From: Rubrivivax sp.
GTDB taxonomy: Bacteria; Pseudomonadota; Gammaproteobacteria; Burkholderiales; Burkholderiaceae_C
Direction of reading: 5' to 3'
Assembly (NCBI GenBank): GCA_024641965.1
Contig: JAHECC010000018.1
Location: forward strand, 1 to 39,559
DNA: 39,559 bases
Below are positions 24,330 to 33,298 of this stretch, piece by piece. A program made the position numbers and the translations under genes. Numbering within the stretch: the stretch's first letter is position 1; each line of letters begins with the position of its first letter. The notes under the pieces are model-generated. The model was given only the letters and a program-made list of their open reading frames with translations, had not been told where the DNA came from and made no database searches.

Positions 24330-25670
24330 TCATGCCCTCGCTTCGATGCTCTTGCCTTCTTCGACCACCGCGCGCCAGGCGAACGTGGCACCGCCGAGCG
24401 CGCCGGTGTAGATCGAATCGGGGTCGATGTTCAACTGCAGTTCGCCGTAGTTCTCGTGCACCAGCTCCTTCAGCGCCTTCACCGCGGCTTCGTTCTTGGC
24501 CACGCCGCCGGTGAAGGTGAACTGGTCGCGAATGCCGCCGGAGCGCGCCAGGATCGACATCGCGCGCAGGATGATGGCGCGGTGCAGTCCGGCCATGATG
24601 TCCTCGCGTTTGTCGCCCAGGGCGAGCCGGTCGCGCAGCTCGGCGCCGGCGAACACGGTGCAGGTGGAATTGATGCGCACCGCCTTGGTCGATTGCATCG
24701 CCATCGGCCCCAGTTCGTGCAGGCCCATGTTCATCTCGTCGGCGATGTAGCCGAGATAGCGCCCGCAGCCGGCGGCGCAGCGGTCGTTCATCTGGAAGCT
24801 TTCGACGATGCCCTGCGGGTCGACCTGGATCGCCTTGGTGTCCTGCCCACCGATGTCGAGCACGGTCGCGGTCTTCGGGTACATCACGTGCGCGCCCAAG
24901 CCATGGCACAGGATCTCGGAGCGCACGTGCTCCTTCGAGAACGGCAGACGGGCCCGGCCGTAACCGGTGCCGACAACGTAGCTCTCCTCCATCTCGGTAT
25001 CGAGGATGCCCTTGATCGGCGCTTCCACCTGAGTGCGACGCGAGGCCGTCTCGGGCAGCACGACGAAGCTGCGCTCCAGCGCGGCCAGCAGGTGGCGACG
25101 GATCGAATCGCCATAGACGCGGTTCTCGACCTCGATGATCGAGCGGTCGAAGACGTTCAGAAGATGGTCGTAGCGTGTGCCGGCTTCCTTGGCGACGACT
25201 TCACCGGTGGCCAGGTACTGACTGCCGGCGATGTCTCGGAAGAAGTCCGACTTGCGCTTCGCACCGGGCGCGAACAGTGCCGACGCTTCAGCGGTCAGGC
25301 GCTTGAATACCTCCGTCAGCGTGTCGGCCACGCCGGCACCGGCATCGCCGAAGTTGGCGCTGGCCAGGCTGCGCTGGCAGGTCTGCTCCAGGTCGGCCAG
25401 CTGCTCCAGGTACTGCTCGGCGCGGAAGTCGCGCTCGAGCTGGTTGATGAAGGTGTCGAGCGAGCCGTTCAGTGCCTTGGTTTCGGCCAGCGCCTGGCGG
25501 AACAAGTGGAAGCGGCCGTTGACCATCGCCTCCTGCTTGGCGATGGCCGCCGCGGTGTCGTAGTTCGAGCGCGAGTTGGTGATGCCGCGGCCGAGGATGT
25601 TCTGGTTCTCGTCGATGACTACCGCCTTGGTGGTCGTCGAGCCCAGGTCGATGCCGATGAAACAACGCAT
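24330..25670 (-). CDS. bcrA: Benzoyl-CoA reductase subunit A (ATPase/FeS)
   Basis: A 446-residue ASKHA ATPase, close to the usual BcrA length. Motifs include [16 protein letters not shown] at the start, [33 protein letters not shown] with the cluster cysteines and [12 protein letters not shown], then [15 protein letters not shown] near the C terminus. With BcrD it forms the electron-activating half of class I benzoyl-CoA reductase, which takes electrons from reduced ferredoxin. The start ATG follows GAGAGG. It lies 14 bases after bcrB. Confidence 0.95.
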   Translation of the reverse strand: MRCFIGIDLGSTTTKAVVIDENQNILGRGITNSRSNYDTAAAIAKQEAMVNGRFHLFRQALAETKALNGSLDTFINQLERDFRAEQYLEQLADLEQTCQRSLASANFGDAGAGVADTLTEVFKRLTAEASALFAPGAKRKSDFFRDIAGSQYLATGEVVAKEAGTRYDHLLNVFDRSIIEVENRVYGDSIRRHLLAALERSFVVLPETASRRTQVEAPIKGILDTEMEESYVVGTGYGRARLPFSKEHVRSEILCHGLGAHVMYPKTATVLDIGGQDTKAIQVDPQGIVESFQMNDRCAAGCGRYLGYIADEMNMGLHELGPMAMQSTKAVRINSTCTVFAGAELRDRLALGDKREDIMAGLHRAIILRAMSILARSGGIRDQFTFTGGVAKNEAAVKALKELVHENYGELQLNIDPDSIYTGALGGATFAWRAVVEEGKSIEARA

Positions 25671-25684
25671 GGTGGACCTCTCGT

Positions 25685-27040
25685 TCAGTTCGCCGGCGAA
25701 ATGTTGAACACGCCCGGTGGCTTCGTGGCCGACGGTGCCGCGCCGCGCTTTTGCTTGACCATCTGGAAGTAGCTCTCCAGCCGGTTCTTCACGTTCGCCG
25801 CCGAGAAGTAGCGCGGATCGACCAGGTCGGTCTCGATGAAGGCCGCCGGCTTACCGGTGCGCCTTTCCACTTCACGCAGGATCAGCAACTGCCCGGCGGA
25901 GAAGCTGTTGCAGCTCTTGATCGAGTTGATCAACAGTCCGTCGGCCTGGTACTCGTCGATGTACTTGCAGATCATGTCGACGCGCGAGGGCAGGTTCAGG
26001 TTGGTGTAGCAGCCCAGGCAGTAGTCGGCCAGCGATTCGAGCGGGTTCTCCGGGTCGTGGCGGAAGCCAAAGTCGTACAGGCCGCCAACCTTGGCGTAAG
26101 TCGACGACACCACCACCGCGCCTTCGTCGTAGAACATCTTCCAGAATTCGCGAAAGCTCGTCCAGTTCGGCGGGCCTTCGACGATCAGCCGGTACTTCTC
26201 TTCGCCCATCTCGCCGTCGGGCGTGACCGGACCCTTGCCTTCGCGCACGCGCTGCTCGATCTCGCCGCGCAGCACGTTGTAGTACTGCGTCGCCTCGGGC
26301 GTGCCGCGGAAGGCGGTGAAGATCGGGCCGATGTAGTACACCGCGCCGAAGTAGCCGTCGATCGGCGAGGGGCGGTTCTTCGCCGACTGCAGCACCGCCA
26401 CCAGGTCCTCTTCGGCCTTGGCCGATTCGCGCATGTACTGGCGCAGCCGGTCGATGTCGAACTTCACGCCCGAGATGCGCTCCAGCGTCGGGATCACCGT
26501 TTCCTTCAGCTGCTTGACGACGTACTCGCGCATGTTCGGCTGGATGCGCCCTTCGGCCTGGTAGGGCACGTGCAGCATTACCGTTTCGCAGCCGTACTTG
26601 TGGCGGATCAGTTCGAACCACTTCATGAAGGTGAAGCAGCCGGTGTAGGACAGCAGCAGGATGTCGGGCGTGGGCAACGGGTCGCCGGTGGGCCCGATCT
26701 CGCCGCCCATCATCATGCCCAGGTCGGCCTTGACGTAGGTGCACACGTCCTCGCTGTGGCCGTCGCGCTCGGCGTCCATGATCATCTTGCCGCTCTTCTT
26801 GCGCATGCCGTTTTGCAGCGCATTCGTCTCGGGCAGGCTGCGCGCGAAGTCGAAGCACATCAGCAACTCGTTCAGATTGCCGGGCACGAAAGTGGCCGAC
26901 ACCTTGCGGTTGTTGGCGCGGGCTGTCGCCAGCTCCATGTAGTTCTTGGCCAGCAGTTCCTTCTGCAGCCACATCGCGTCCTCTTTCTGAACGACGGGCT
27001 TCTTGGTGGTCTGCGGCATGGCGATGGTGGCTGTGTTCAT
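25685..27040 (-). CDS. bcrB: Benzoyl-CoA reductase subunit B
   Basis: A 451-residue member of the HgdB/BcrB family that, with BcrC, holds the active-site clusters and binds benzoyl-CoA for two-electron dearomatisation to the cyclohexadienoyl-CoA. Conserved cysteines appear in [27 protein letters not shown] and [16 protein letters not shown] sits 5 bases before the ATG. The 70-base gap from bcrC holds two hairpins, the only sizeable gap inside the bcr group. The C-terminal tail is basic and Pro-rich, probably disordered. Confidence 0.93.
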   Translation of the reverse strand: MNTATIAMPQTTKKPVVQKEDAMWLQKELLAKNYMELATARANNRKVSATFVPGNLNELLMCFDFARSLPETNALQNGMRKKSGKMIMDAERDGHSEDVCTYVKADLGMMMGGEIGPTGDPLPTPDILLLSYTGCFTFMKWFELIRHKYGCETVMLHVPYQAEGRIQPNMREYVVKQLKETVIPTLERISGVKFDIDRLRQYMRESAKAEEDLVAVLQSAKNRPSPIDGYFGAVYYIGPIFTAFRGTPEATQYYNVLRGEIEQRVREGKGPVTPDGEMGEEKYRLIVEGPPNWTSFREFWKMFYDEGAVVVSSTYAKVGGLYDFGFRHDPENPLESLADYCLGCYTNLNLPSRVDMICKYIDEYQADGLLINSIKSCNSFSAGQLLILREVERRTGKPAAFIETDLVDPRYFSAANVKNRLESYFQMVKQKRGAAPSATKPPGVFNISPAN

Positions 27041-27064
27041 GTGTGCTCCCTAGGCGCAGCGCGC

Positions 27065-27100
27065 CGTCCCTCCGAGAGGGAATTCGCCCCTTCGGGCGGC
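27065..27100 (-). repeat. Paired hairpins in the bcrC/bcrB gap
   Basis: TCCCTC (27067-27072) pairs with GAGGGA (27076-27081) around a CGA loop. CGCCC (27085-27089) pairs with GGGCG (27094-27098) around a CTTC loop. Two tandem stems with TTCG-type loops look like a short REP-family element. Placed between bcrC and bcrB it could adjust the ratio of these two subunits by affecting RNA decay or translation, or simply be a dispersed repeat. Confidence 0.5.
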
Positions 27101-27110
27101 CGTGCGCGGC

Positions 27111-28298
27111 TCACGCAGCGCTCCAAAGCTTGATCGAATCGGCAAAGGTGCCGGACTGTTCGCGGATCGGCGCCATCTGTCCCGTGTTTTCCGCGTACTT
27201 GAAGGCGGTGTAGGGCACGCCATGCTTCTTCAGCACGTCCTGCAGCATCGGCCGCTCGAGCAGCGCCGGGTCGCAGAACGACGGCGCGGCAAAGATCACA
27301 CCTTCGGCCGCGCCCGTCTTGATCTGCTTGAGCAGGAACACGCCCTTCTCTTCCTTCGTGGTTTCGTACTTCGCGGCGGTCGTCGCCGAGCGGTGCAGGA
27401 AGGCCTTCGACAGTTCTTCCAGTGGGTTGGCGTTGGCCGGTACTTCGTCGAGCAGCCAGCGCGTGACGAGCACGAAGTCGTCGTCGACGATGTAGCAGCC
27501 CGACATCTCGATCGACTTGATCAGCCCCAGCGGGGGTTGTTCGCAGAAGGCGCCGTTCAGCACCACGCGGGCGTTGTCGCGCCGGGGCCGTTCCACCGCG
27601 TCGGTGGCGGCGATGTAGTCGCGCACCAGCGGCGTGTGCTCCTCGGGCGGCAGCACCATGCCGGCGCGCAGCAGCAGGTAGACCTCAGAGGTGGGGGCTT
27701 GCCACGGCTTGGCGGCACGGTAGGCGTACAGCTCGCGCACAGCGTCGCGGTTGTCGTTGTACACGGCGATCGAGGCGTTGAGTTCTTCGTCGGTGATCGG
27801 TGCACCGCGCAGCTTGGCCAGATCCTCACGCAATGCCTGCATCTCCTGGATGTAGAAGTTGCCGCCGATCGAATCGACGTAGTTCTGCGGCACGTCGATG
27901 TAGCGCACCAGCTTGTCCTTGAACAACAGTTGCCACATGCCCGACAGGTTGCGGATGACATCACAGATCGACGGGAACAACATGCCGTCCAGTCCGTTCA
28001 GCCGCCCCGTCAATCCGAGTTCGAGGGTCGAGCGTGGGATGCGGCAGATGTAGCTCTGGTAGTAGGCATCGCCCTGGATCACCTCCAGCTGGTCGCCGCC
28101 ACCGAGGATGCCCACTGGCAGCATGCCGGCGGCGTGGATCAGCTCGCGCGGCACGTACACCGGCATGTAGCCGATCGCCTTGCGTCCGGGCTTGGCGTCC
28201 TTCCACTGCTGGACGGCCGTGAAATCCAGGTCGTCGAACAGTGCCTGGCAACGCTCGAGGATCGCCGCCACCGGCGACATCGGGACGGGCAAGTTCAT
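27111..28298 (-). CDS. bcrC: Benzoyl-CoA reductase subunit C
   Basis: A 395-residue HgdB/BcrC-family protein. Cysteines likely to bind the substrate-side cluster occur in SYICRIPRSTLELGL, FPSICDVIRNLSGMW, GAFCEQPPLGLIKS and APSFCDPALLERPML. It pairs with BcrB to form the dearomatising module. ATG 28298 overlaps the dch stop by one base (TGATG); the frame is open further upstream, but that stretch is a dch shadow. Gene order bcrC-B-A-D is that of Thauera-type class I reductases, not of the ATP-independent BamB-type enzymes. Confidence 0.93.
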   Translation of the reverse strand: MNLPVPMSPVAAILERCQALFDDLDFTAVQQWKDAKPGRKAIGYMPVYVPRELIHAAGMLPVGILGGGDQLEVIQGDAYYQSYICRIPRSTLELGLTGRLNGLDGMLFPSICDVIRNLSGMWQLLFKDKLVRYIDVPQNYVDSIGGNFYIQEMQALREDLAKLRGAPITDEELNASIAVYNDNRDAVRELYAYRAAKPWQAPTSEVYLLLRAGMVLPPEEHTPLVRDYIAATDAVERPRRDNARVVLNGAFCEQPPLGLIKSIEMSGCYIVDDDFVLVTRWLLDEVPANANPLEELSKAFLHRSATTAAKYETTKEEKGVFLLKQIKTGAAEGVIFAAPSFCDPALLERPMLQDVLKKHGVPYTAFKYAENTGQMAPIREQSGTFADSIKLWSAA

Positions 28299-29071
28299 CA
28301 GCAGTGCTCCCAGTTCGGCGATCGCTTGGCGAGAAAGGCGGCCAGCCCCTCGTTGGCGTCGCGGGTTTTCATCAGGCGGTCGAGGTACAGACGCTCGACC
28401 TCGCCGAGGCGGCGGCGCACGTCGGCGCGCATTGCGCCGCGCGATGCCGCCAAAGCACATGCCAGCGCGGCGGCGCTCTTGTCAGCCAGGTGCTGTTCGA
28501 AGTAGGCCAGTGCCGCGGCCTGCGGATCGGCATTCAATGAATGCACCAAGCCCAGCGCCAATGCTTCCTCGCCGCCGATCGAACGGCCGGAAAAGAGCAG
28601 ATCCTCGGCGGCCGCCTGGCTGATGCGGTACGGCAGCAGCACCGAAGCGGCGGGCGCAAACACGCCGAGCTTGATCTCGGGCTGGCCGAAGTGCGCGTTC
28701 GCCGTGGCGAACATCGTCCCGCCGGCCAGCGCCAGTTCCAGGCCACCGCCCAGGCATTGGCCCTGCACCGCCACGAGGATCGGCGCCGGGAAGTCGATCA
28801 TCGTCAGGACCAACGCGTGGAGCGACGCGAGCATCGCCGCGCAGCGATCGGCCAGGTGTTCCTCGACGCTGGCGCCGAAACTGAAATGCGGGCCTTCGGC
28901 GTCGAGCAGCACACCGCGCAGCCCTGGCGTCGTCGCGTGCTGGTCGAAGGCCACCTGCAGCGCGCCGATCATCTGCGCATCGACGATGTTCGCCTTCGGC
29001 CGCGCAAGGCGCACGCGCAACAGCGCGCCGTCGTGCTCGACCCAGGCTTTCAACGGCGTGTCGGCGCTCAC
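28298..29071 (-). CDS. dch: Cyclohexa-1,5-diene-1-carbonyl-CoA hydratase
   Basis: A 257-residue crotonase-family hydratase that adds water to the cyclic dienoyl-CoA made by benzoyl-CoA reductase, giving 6-hydroxycyclohex-1-ene-1-carbonyl-CoA. The oxyanion-hole segment is FSFGASVEEH, and the glutamates in CLGGGLELALAGG and GQPEIKLGVFAP are conserved. The start is GTG at 29071; no ATG fits. It lies 10 bases after oah and overlaps bcrC, so it is made in step with the reductase. Confidence 0.9.
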   Translation of the reverse strand: MSADTPLKAWVEHDGALLRVRLARPKANIVDAQMIGALQVAFDQHATTPGLRGVLLDAEGPHFSFGASVEEHLADRCAAMLASLHALVLTMIDFPAPILVAVQGQCLGGGLELALAGGTMFATANAHFGQPEIKLGVFAPAASVLLPYRISQAAAEDLLFSGRSIGGEEALALGLVHSLNADPQAAALAYFEQHLADKSAAALACALAASRGAMRADVRRRLGEVERLYLDRLMKTRDANEGLAAFLAKRSPNWEHC

Positions 29072-29081
29072 CCCATGACCC

Positions 29082-30200
29082 CTAGCGCTTGGCCTTCGGC
29101 TGCACCGAATCGTGCAGCGGCCCGACCCAACTTTCGCCGGCGGCCAGCTTCTGGCGCAGCAGCACGAAGTCGATCTCGCGGTCTTCCTTGCTGCCTTCGT
29201 TGAAGGCGGTGAAACCCGAGCGCGCTTCGGTCACCATGTTCAGCGCCAGCCAGGCGCGCGAGTCTTCCTTGTTGCGGTTCCAGGCTTCGAGCTTGGGTTT
29301 GCGCAGTTCTTCCAGCGTCTTCGTGGTGCAGTCGGGGAAGGTCAGCAGGATCTTCGCGCACAGTTCCTCGACACGCGCGTCGAGCATCGACAGATCCACC
29401 GTGCCGCGTTTCATCAGCGCCTTGCCTTCGTCGAGCGCGGCGCCGGTCTTCGGCTCGCCGTACGCGTTGCGGCCGAATTCGTCGAATTGCTTCTGCGTCT
29501 CGACCAGCGGGTTGGCGACGAACTGGCCGTCGACCTTCAGCGCCGGCACGACATCGGTGAGGATGCCCATCTGGTAGGCCTTGTGCGCCGAGAAGGGCTC
29601 GCACAGCACGCAGGCGGCCATCGCGCGTTCGGCGCCGACGGCCACCGGCAGGAAGTCGGTGGCGCCACCGATCGGCGCCGAGCCATGCTTCGGCCCGGCC
29701 TGGCCGTAACGCGCCAGGTCGGACGAGACCGAGAAGTCGCAGGCCATGCCGATCTCCTGCCCGCCGCCGATGCGCATGCCATTGACGCGGCAGATCACCG
29801 GCCTGTCGCAGGCCAGGATCGCCGAGACCATGTCGTTGAACAGCCTCATGTACTGGCGGTATTCCTGCGGGTGGCCGGCGTAGTACTCGGCGTATTCCTT
29901 GGTGTTGCCGCCGGTGCAGAAGGCCTTGTCTCCCGCGCCGGTGAAGACCACGCAGTTGACCGCGCGATCGTTGCTTGCCGCGCGCATCGCCAGGATCACG
30001 CCCTTGACCATGTCGGTGGTGTAGGAGTTGAACTGGCTCGGGTTGTCCAACGTGATCCAGGCGTTGAACAGGCCCGGCACGACTTCGCCGCCGGGCTTCG
30101 TTGCCGGGCGTCGTTCATAGCGCACGCCGGGTTTGGCGATGTCATCGACGAGGTCGTGGTTCTTGAAATCGCGTTTCGGCAGGGTTTCGGGGGCGTTCAT
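29082..30200 (-). CDS. oah: 6-Oxocyclohex-1-ene-1-carbonyl-CoA hydrolase
   Basis: A 372-residue protein, longer than usual crotonases and matching the Oah/BzdY/BamA family, which hydrates and then hydrolytically opens the ring to 3-hydroxypimelyl-CoA. Visible: GAGDKAFCTGGNTKEYAEYY, GMRIGGGQEIGMACDF and GPKHGSAPIGGATDFLP, which are characteristic. AAAGGA precedes the ATG. It lies 13 bases behind had. Together with dch and had it completes the upper benzoyl-CoA pathway. Confidence 0.94.
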   Translation of the reverse strand: MNAPETLPKRDFKNHDLVDDIAKPGVRYERRPATKPGGEVVPGLFNAWITLDNPSQFNSYTTDMVKGVILAMRAASNDRAVNCVVFTGAGDKAFCTGGNTKEYAEYYAGHPQEYRQYMRLFNDMVSAILACDRPVICRVNGMRIGGGQEIGMACDFSVSSDLARYGQAGPKHGSAPIGGATDFLPVAVGAERAMAACVLCEPFSAHKAYQMGILTDVVPALKVDGQFVANPLVETQKQFDEFGRNAYGEPKTGAALDEGKALMKRGTVDLSMLDARVEELCAKILLTFPDCTTKTLEELRKPKLEAWNRNKEDSRAWLALNMVTEARSGFTAFNEGSKEDREIDFVLLRQKLAAGESWVGPLHDSVQPKAKR

Positions 30201-30213
30201 GCGGCAGTCCTTT

Positions 30214-31293
30214 CTAGGGCGTGGGCACCATCACGGCGCGTTTCTTGATCTCGCGGCAGTGCACCGCGGCGAAAACCTCGTTGATCTTGTCGAGCGGATG
30301 GGTCTCGACGAAGGGCTTGATCTGCACCTTGCCGTCGAGCACCAGGTCGAGCGCCGCGGGGTAGGCCTCGGGCGGGCAACCCCAGTTGCCGATGGCGCGC
30401 GCGTCGAAGGCCATCAGGTTGGACAGCCGGATCTCGATCTTGTCCATCGTGAAACCGACCACCGACAGCGTGGCGCCGTGCACCAGCAGGCCGTAGGCCG
30501 TCAGCTGTCCCGGCGCGGTGCCCGAGCATTCGAAGATGAACCACTCGGTCGGCCGCAGCCCATTGCTCTTCGCGAAATCGGACACCGCCTTCTTCAGCGC
30601 CTTCGCGTCGAGATTGCGGCTGTTCAGCGTCAGTGCGGCGCCGTGCCTGGCGATGGCTTCGAGCTTGGCGTCGTCGATGTCGATGGCCACCACCTTTGCG
30701 CCGAAGGCCGCGGCGACCTGAACGCAATAGCCACCGACGCCGCCGGCACCGACCACCAACGCCAGGCTGCCCGGCACGACACCGGCACGCTTGACGGCCT
30801 GGTACGGCGTGGTGAGCGCGTCAGCGACGATCGACACCTCGGCCAGTGTCAACCCCGCGGCGACGAGGCGCTTCTCGTCGACTTCGCACAACCCGCGCGC
30901 GGGCACCACGATGTGGCTGGCGAAACCGCCCTGGATGTCGTTGCCCGGCATTTTCTGCGCGCGGCAGATCGTGCCCAGGCCGCGCCGGCACAGATCGCAA
31001 TCGCCGCAGGGCAGCACGGCCGGCACGATCACCGCTTTGCCGGCCCAGGCGTCCGCCCCCGCGCCGCAGGCCGTCACCCGGCCGCTGACCTCGTGCCCCA
31101 GCGCCAGCGGCAATGGCTGATTGGTGCGCACGCCGTCGTAGTAGTAGCCGAGATCGGTATGGCACACGCCGCAGCCGGCCACCGCCACCGTGACCTCGCC
31201 GGGCCCCGGTGCAGCGTCAAAGGCGGCACGCTGCAACGGCGCCATCACGCCGGTCATCAACCAGCGCTCAGCCTCTATCTTCGACACGCTCAT
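30214..31293 (-). CDS. had: 6-Hydroxycyclohex-1-ene-1-carbonyl-CoA dehydrogenase
   Basis: A 359-residue zinc-dependent medium-chain dehydrogenase. Catalytic-zinc motifs [15 protein letters not shown] and GHEVSGRV, the four-cysteine structural zinc loop [15 protein letters not shown], and the NAD-binding [17 protein letters not shown] are all present. It oxidises the 6-hydroxy product of Dch to the 6-oxo substrate of Oah. I place the start at ATG 31293 (GGAAGGAA upstream); the frame is open to 31404 but the extra residues run through the promoter region. It is the first gene of the bcr operon. Confidence 0.92.
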   Translation of the reverse strand: MSVSKIEAERWLMTGVMAPLQRAAFDAAPGPGEVTVAVAGCGVCHTDLGYYYDGVRTNQPLPLALGHEVSGRVTACGAGADAWAGKAVIVPAVLPCGDCDLCRRGLGTICRAQKMPGNDIQGGFASHIVVPARGLCEVDEKRLVAAGLTLAEVSIVADALTTPYQAVKRAGVVPGSLALVVGAGGVGGYCVQVAAAFGAKVVAIDIDDAKLEAIARHGAALTLNSRNLDAKALKKAVSDFAKSNGLRPTEWFIFECSGTAPGQLTAYGLLVHGATLSVVGFTMDKIEIRLSNLMAFDARAIGNWGCPPEAYPAALDLVLDGKVQIKPFVETHPLDKINEVFAAVHCREIKKRAVMVPTP

Positions 31294-31341
31294 GCTGCTG
31301 TTCCTTCCAACTTCGGCGGGTGAACCTGTCCAGCGCCGTCG

Positions 31342-31370
31342 TTGATTGTGGTTGCTGCCGCCCCTATTAT
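31342..31370 (+). promoter_or_regulatory. Sigma70-type promoter for korAB
   Basis: TTGATT (31342-31347) and TATTAT (31365-31370) are separated by exactly 17 bases, a near-ideal housekeeping promoter spacing. Transcription would begin near 31377, inside the palindrome 31372-31391, leaving a leader of about 140 bases to the korA start. Confidence 0.6.
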
Positions 31371-31391
31371 CGTATTCTGGTACCTGAATAC
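31361..31391. promoter_or_regulatory. Operator-like palindrome in the had/korA divergent region
   Basis: GTATTCTGGTACCTGAATAC (31372-31391) is a 20-bp palindrome with a single symmetric mismatch pair. Its left flank, 31361-31377, equals CCCCTATTATsGTATTC, which also occurs at 14277-14293 before the hemerythrin gene. It covers the predicted start of korA transcription, a typical repressor position, and lies 79 bases upstream of had. Confidence 0.6.
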
Positions 31392-31392
31392 C

Positions 31393-31417
31393 TGTTTCAA
31401 ACATTGTTTGGCAAACA
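31393..31417. promoter_or_regulatory. Overlapping TGTTT/AAACA palindromes
   Basis: Three overlapping palindromes follow one another: TGTTTCAAACA (31393-31403), CAAACATTGTTTG (31398-31410) and TGTTTGGCAAACA (31405-31417). The AT-rich tract stands out from the surrounding GC-rich DNA and looks like a multi-site operator for a regulator distinct from the one reading GTATTC. No known consensus is confidently matched. Confidence 0.5.
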
Positions 31418-31516
31418 AAGCGAGCTGACCTTGATCTGGCTCATGTCCACGGCGGCCGGCAACCGTTTCACTTGAGCCCTCGGCCACCCACACTCAATTC
31501 ACCGCTGGAGAACCTC

Positions 31517-33298
31517 GTGCAGCCTTCACCCCCTTCGGACACCAGCGCCACCGCGCGCAGCCTGTCCATCGCCATCGCCGGCAGTGGCGGCAACGGCGTC
31601 ATGACCGCGGGCACGATGCTGCTCGACGCTGCCGCCCGTGCCGGCCTCTACGGGCTGATGGTGCGCACCAGCGGGCCGCAGATCCGCGGCGGCGAGGCGG
31701 CCGCTCTGCTGCGACTGGCGCGCGTGCCGACGAATGCGCTGGACGACCACTTCGACCTGCTGCTGGCCATGGACTGGCATAACGTGAATCGATTTGCCGA
31801 CGAGATCCCGCTCGGACCGCACAGCCTGGTGCTGGGTGACGCCGACGAAGGCGAGGTGCCGGCGGTGTTCACCGCCAGCGGCGCGACTTGCCTGGCACTG
31901 CCGTTGAAGAAGATGGCCAAGGCGATTCCCGGCAGCTGGGCCAACATGCTCACGCTCGGCCTGGCCGGCTCGCTCGCGGGCATCGGCGCCGACGCGCTGG
32001 AAGCGGCCTTGCGCGCCAGCTGGAAGCGCAGCGAGGCCGCTTTGCAGCCGAACCTGGCGGCATTGAAGGCGGGCATTGACGCGGCCGGTCCGATCGCCAA
32101 CCTGCCGCGCCTGACGGCAGCACCCGCGGCGTCGACCACGCCCGGCGCGGCACGCTGGCTGATCAGCGGCAACGAAGCGGCCGGCTTCGGCGCCATCCGC
32201 GGCGGCGTGCGCTTCGTCGCCGCCTACCCGATCACCCCGGCCACCGAGCTGCTCGAATGGATGTCGCCGGCCCTGCGCCGGGTTGGCGGCACGCTGCTGC
32301 AGGCCGAGGACGAACTGGCCTCGGTGAACATGATCATCGGCGCGTCCTATGGCGGCGTGCCCTCGCTGACGGCCACCTCCGGCCCGGGTCTCGCGCTGAT
32401 GACCGAAGCCATCGGGCTTGCGGTCAGTGCGGAAGTGCCGATCGTCGTGGTCGACGTGATGCGCGGCGGGCCTTCGACCGGCATCCCGGCGAAGAGCGAG
32501 CAGAGCGACCTGTCCTTCGCCGTCAGCGGGCTGCACGGCGACGCGCCGCGGCTGGTTCTGGCGCCGAGTTCGATCGCCGACTGCCTGGCCACCACCCAGT
32601 GGGCCGTGCAGCTGGCCGAAGCGCTGCAGGCGCCGGCGATCGTGCTGTCCGACCAGTTCATGGGCCAGTCGCGCGCGATCATCGACCGCCCTGCCGAGGG
32701 CGGCGGCGTCGCCAAGCGTTTGACCGTTGCGGCGAACGGCGCCGAATACAGGCGCTACCGCGACACGCCGTCGGGCGTCTCGCCGATGGCCATTCCGGGC
32801 ACCCCCGGCGTCGTCTACACCGCAGACGGGCTGGAGCACAGCGAGGCCGGCATTCCCAGCAGCCAGGCGCGCGACCACCAGCTGCAGCTCGACAAGCGCG
32901 CGCGCAAGCTGGCGCTGCACGACTACGGCGAGCGCTGGGCCGACATCGAAGGCGACGGCGACGCGGCGGTGATCACCTTCGGCTCGGTCAGCAGCGCGGT
33001 GCGCGAGTCGGTGGTGCGCGCGGCCGCCGAAGGCCAGCAGCTAAAGCTGATCGTGCTGCGCCTGCTCGCACCGGCCCAGCCCGCACGACTGGCCGAGGCG
33101 CTGCAAGGCGTATCGCAGGTTCTTGTCGTCGAGCAGAACCATGGCGCGCAGCTGTATCGCTACCTGCGTTCGATGTACGAGCTGCCGCGCACCAGCAGCT
33201 TCCATCGCCCGGGGCCGCTGCCGCTGCGGCCGGCCGAGCTCCAGCGTGCCATCGTCGAATGGCTCGATCAACACCAAACCCAAAGAGCCGTCGCATGA
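31517..33298 (+). CDS. korA: 2-Oxoacid:ferredoxin oxidoreductase, fused gamma-alpha subunit
   Basis: A 593-residue protein. The gamma domain comes first (AIAGSGGNGVMTAG, RTSGPQIRGGEAA, about residues 15-190), then the alpha domain (GNEAAGFGAIRGGVRFVAAYPITPATE, TATSGPGLALMTEAIGLA, MRGGPSTGIPAKSEQSDL, about 215-590). This is the KorA layout of Thauera, where the two-subunit enzyme oxidises 2-oxoglutarate and reduces the ferredoxin that drives benzoyl-CoA reductase. I prefer the GTG at 31517, 6 bases after TGGAG; an in-frame TTG at 31472 is possible. It is transcribed away from the bcr operon, from a shared control region. Confidence 0.88.
   Translation: MQPSPPSDTSATARSLSIAIAGSGGNGVMTAGTMLLDAAARAGLYGLMVRTSGPQIRGGEAAALLRLARVPTNALDDHFDLLLAMDWHNVNRFADEIPLGPHSLVLGDADEGEVPAVFTASGATCLALPLKKMAKAIPGSWANMLTLGLAGSLAGIGADALEAALRASWKRSEAALQPNLAALKAGIDAAGPIANLPRLTAAPAASTTPGAARWLISGNEAAGFGAIRGGVRFVAAYPITPATELLEWMSPALRRVGGTLLQAEDELASVNMIIGASYGGVPSLTATSGPGLALMTEAIGLAVSAEVPIVVVDVMRGGPSTGIPAKSEQSDLSFAVSGLHGDAPRLVLAPSSIADCLATTQWAVQLAEALQAPAIVLSDQFMGQSRAIIDRPAEGGGVAKRLTVAANGAEYRRYRDTPSGVSPMAIPGTPGVVYTADGLEHSEAGIPSSQARDHQLQLDKRARKLALHDYGERWADIEGDGDAAVITFGSVSSAVRESVVRAAAEGQQLKLIVLRLLAPAQPARLAEALQGVSQVLVVEQNHGAQLYRYLRSMYELPRTSSFHRPGPLPLRPAELQRAIVEWLDQHQTQRAVA

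Noticed and set aside
23480-24391. An upstream start for bcrD adding 21 residues
   Set aside because: The extension overlaps bcrA coding sequence, is basic and unlike the family; ATG 24328 gives the conserved N terminus.
25751-28505. Long + strand frames opposite bcrB and bcrC
   Set aside because: Antisense shadows; the minus strand encodes full-length benzoyl-CoA reductase subunits.
31293-31404. Extended had start (to 31404)
   Set aside because: The added residues translate the operator and promoter region; ATG 31293 has a good ribosome site and the family N terminus.
31421-31455. Possible FNR/Anr box near TTGATCTGGCTCAT upstream of korA
   Set aside because: Only one half-site (TTGAT) is present; the matching ATCAA half is missing at the needed spacing.
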